Below are positions 62,487 through 64,000 of a stretch of 64,000 nucleotides of DNA, in pieces. The stretch covers positions 1,798,001 through 1,862,000 of the forward strand of contig JANTQA010000029.1 of NCBI GenBank assembly GCA_027625915.1, given 5' to 3'. Position 1 is the first letter of the stretch. Each line of letters starts with the position of its first letter. The position numbers were made by a program, and so were the translations under genes. The stretch is from Anaeramoeba flamelloides. Lineage: Eukaryota > Metamonada > Anaeramoebidae. The notes beneath the pieces were generated by a model. That model did not search any database, had not been told where the DNA came from, and saw only the letters and a program-made list of their open reading frames with translations.

Positions 62487-62927
62487 GTGTTTCAGTATAA
62501 AAAGTGTGTTTTTTAAAAAAATAGAAAACCTATAAATCAACTGATCAAACAAACACTGAAATAAACCCTAAGTAAATATGGTATTGATTACTTAAAGTTC
62601 TATTTTTAAAAAGAAATTCTACAAATGAAGGATCAAATTGCAAAATTTATCTCAAAAAATTGAGTAAATTTTTTTGAAAATTTTTATCATCAAAAAAACA
62701 AAAAAAATTAGTAAAATCAAAAGATTATGTAAAATTTTCAACAAACTGCATTCTTAATTAAAATTTACTGAAAATATCAAGTAATAAATCTACAAAATTG
62801 ATTTGAACTTACGTATACTACACAGTAGTGATTGGATACTGTATTGGAACAAGAAGAAAAAAAAACACGGATAATATTTTGAAACACGGATTTTAGTCTT
62901 TGTGCACGCATTATTTTGATCACTGTA
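62487..62927 (-). mobile_element. family K Tc1/mariner-like MITE, copy 2
   Basis: Reverse complement starts TACAGTGATCAAAATAATGC and follows the copy at 39135 through AAATCCGTGTTTCAAAATAT and CTTCTTGTTCCAA. The far end is decayed. Confidence 0.75.
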
Positions 62928-63768
62928 TCATAATTAAAAATTTTTGAAAGTTTTTTCTATTAATAAAAAAAGTTTTCAATTTTTCCAAAGTGAGGAATTT
63001 TATCTCCTTATCCCATATTTTAAGGTTGTGCTCTTACTTTAGGAAAAAAAGTAAAATTGAACTATGTTTTAATTCTAAAAAAAGATCACCCGTTATTAAA
63101 ATTGAAAACAGGAAAAAAAAAGTTTTAAAAAAGTCCTCACTTTTTTAAGATGACTCTCCAAAACCATCTGTTTTTCTATTTATTTCAGGTTTTACTCGAT
63201 CCTGAAATTAGTCAATTAAATTTTCTAGTTAAAAACATAGATTAAACTGAATATGGATTTTTTTCAGTATTTTTAAGTTATTGTCGGATTTCAAAATATT
63301 TATTAATTGCACAAAATTAATTCTTTTCAAAAAAGTTTTTTTTGTTTTTGCGCCTTAAAAAACAATAAAAAAAAAAAAAAGTATTCTAGGATTCTTTCAC
63401 ATTTAATGATCTTTTTGAAGTCTTGAAATAGGTAAAGAGTTGTAATACAAAAGCAAAAATAAAATGAATCAACTCTTTTGAATTGAAAAATTATTTCAAA
63501 TTCTTGGCTAAGGTAAAGAGGGGTCGTAATAAAAACAAAAATAAAACTCGAAAAAAAAAGTTTGAGAAAAATGTGTATCAAATCGTTTTTATTAACGAAG
63601 AAAAAAGCATTTTATTTTGATCCTGTTTTGTGTCTTTTGAAAAGAACTTGGTATTTTCTAAATGATCTTGGGGATTTCAAAAACTTAATAACCTTTCTTT
63701 TTGTTGTTAATTGATTTTTTATTTTTTTTTTTTTTTGGTGATTGAGTTGAAGATAATTGTCAAACAAC
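62928..63768. other. 3' flank of the NDP kinase gene
   Basis: Contains a diverged tandem duplication (about 63400-63470 and 63475-63550, sharing GGTAAAGAG and CAAAAATAAAA). No gene. Confidence 0.5.
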
Positions 63769-64000
63769 TTATTTTTCATAAACCCAATTGTCGAGTGAGC
63801 TTTCGTAGTCAAAGATTTCTTCTTCACTGAACCAGATTCCAATTTCTCTTTCGGCGCTGTCAAGAGAGTCAGATCCATGGATAATGTTTCTGCCAACTTC
63901 GATACCAAAGTCTCCGCGGATTGAACCACATTCAGATTCAAGTGGTTTGGTTTGACCAATCATCTTTCTAGCTGTAGCAATGACACCTTTTCCTTGCCAG
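63769..64000 (-). CDS. NDK: nucleoside diphosphate kinase, C-terminal 76 residues (runs off the window)
   Basis: Transfers the gamma-phosphate between nucleoside triphosphates and diphosphates through a phospho-histidine. The frame is open to the right edge and ends in TAA at 63769. Visible: [19 protein letters not shown] (family VxxxRxMxGxTxP), the catalytic stretch [18 protein letters not shown] with the active-site His, AEREIGIWF, and a C-terminal NWVYEK. The end matches the usual end of group I NDP kinases, so nothing is missing downstream. The frame is intact with no intron here; the N-terminal half lies beyond 64000. Confidence 0.96.
   Translation of the reverse strand, partial: WQGKGVIATARKMIGQTKPLESECGSIRGDFGIEVGRNIIHGSDSLDSAEREIGIWFSEEEIFDYESSLDNWVYEK

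Noticed and set aside
63612-63959. 115-codon minus-strand ORF overlapping the NDP kinase end
   Set aside because: Shifted-frame shadow of the NDP kinase exon; no homology, whereas the other frame has the full catalytic motif.

Overview
This is a eukaryotic nuclear window with very low G+C (by eye roughly 22 percent), long homopolymer A/T tracts, GT-AG introns and standard stop codons. All six gene ends I can read with confidence use TAA. The gene set (BRSK-type kinase, UNC93-like carrier, ABITRAM, ABHD13/BEM46 hydrolase, RING-TRAF protein, nucleoside diphosphate kinase) fits a free-living protist. The AT bias, Asn/Lys/Gln-rich inserts and RING/TRAF-type zinc-finger protein would suit an amoeboid lineage such as Anaeramoeba or a dictyostelid-like amoeba, but that is inference and no taxon marker is present.

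Layout. 696-1652 (-): N-terminal part of a BRSK/SAD-like kinase whose remaining exons lie beyond the left edge. 7432-9182: a 1.75-kb inverted-repeat transposon carrying two smaller MITEs. 9684-11453 (+): single-exon UNC93/MFS-like membrane carrier. 14612-20443 (-): ABITRAM (FAM206A/Simiate) orthologue of three exons, split by a 5.3-kb intron that holds a LINE fragment and MITEs. 24481-26133 (+): single-exon type I membrane protein that I do not recognise. 31208-36861 (+): ABHD13-like hydrolase of four exons, with a 4.5-kb intron. 36862-53475: almost entirely transposon-derived, with a few possible short exons near 40.4-43.1 kb and a 5'-truncated LINE at 52.0-53.5 kb. 53802-59822 (-): six-exon RING/TRAF zinc-finger protein with a CHORD-like C-terminus and a 4.0-kb intron. 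63769-64000 (-): C-terminal exon of nucleoside diphosphate kinase, running off the right edge.

Two themes stand out. First, the three genes whose exon sets are complete and interrupted each have exactly one intron of 4-5.3 kb among introns of about 90-210 bases, and the large ones are packed with mobile-element debris. Second, the non-coding sequence is a dense graveyard of small inverted-repeat DNA transposons. Several families share the terminus AAACTC-TTTCA-TCAAAGGGG and insert at TA. One family keeps a conserved helix-turn-helix-like ORF, and one pair is nested within itself, giving direct proof of TA target duplication. The genes are unrelated in function and show no operon-like arrangement. 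I found no LTR retroelement, Polinton-like element, CRISPR array, rRNA or convincing tRNA.
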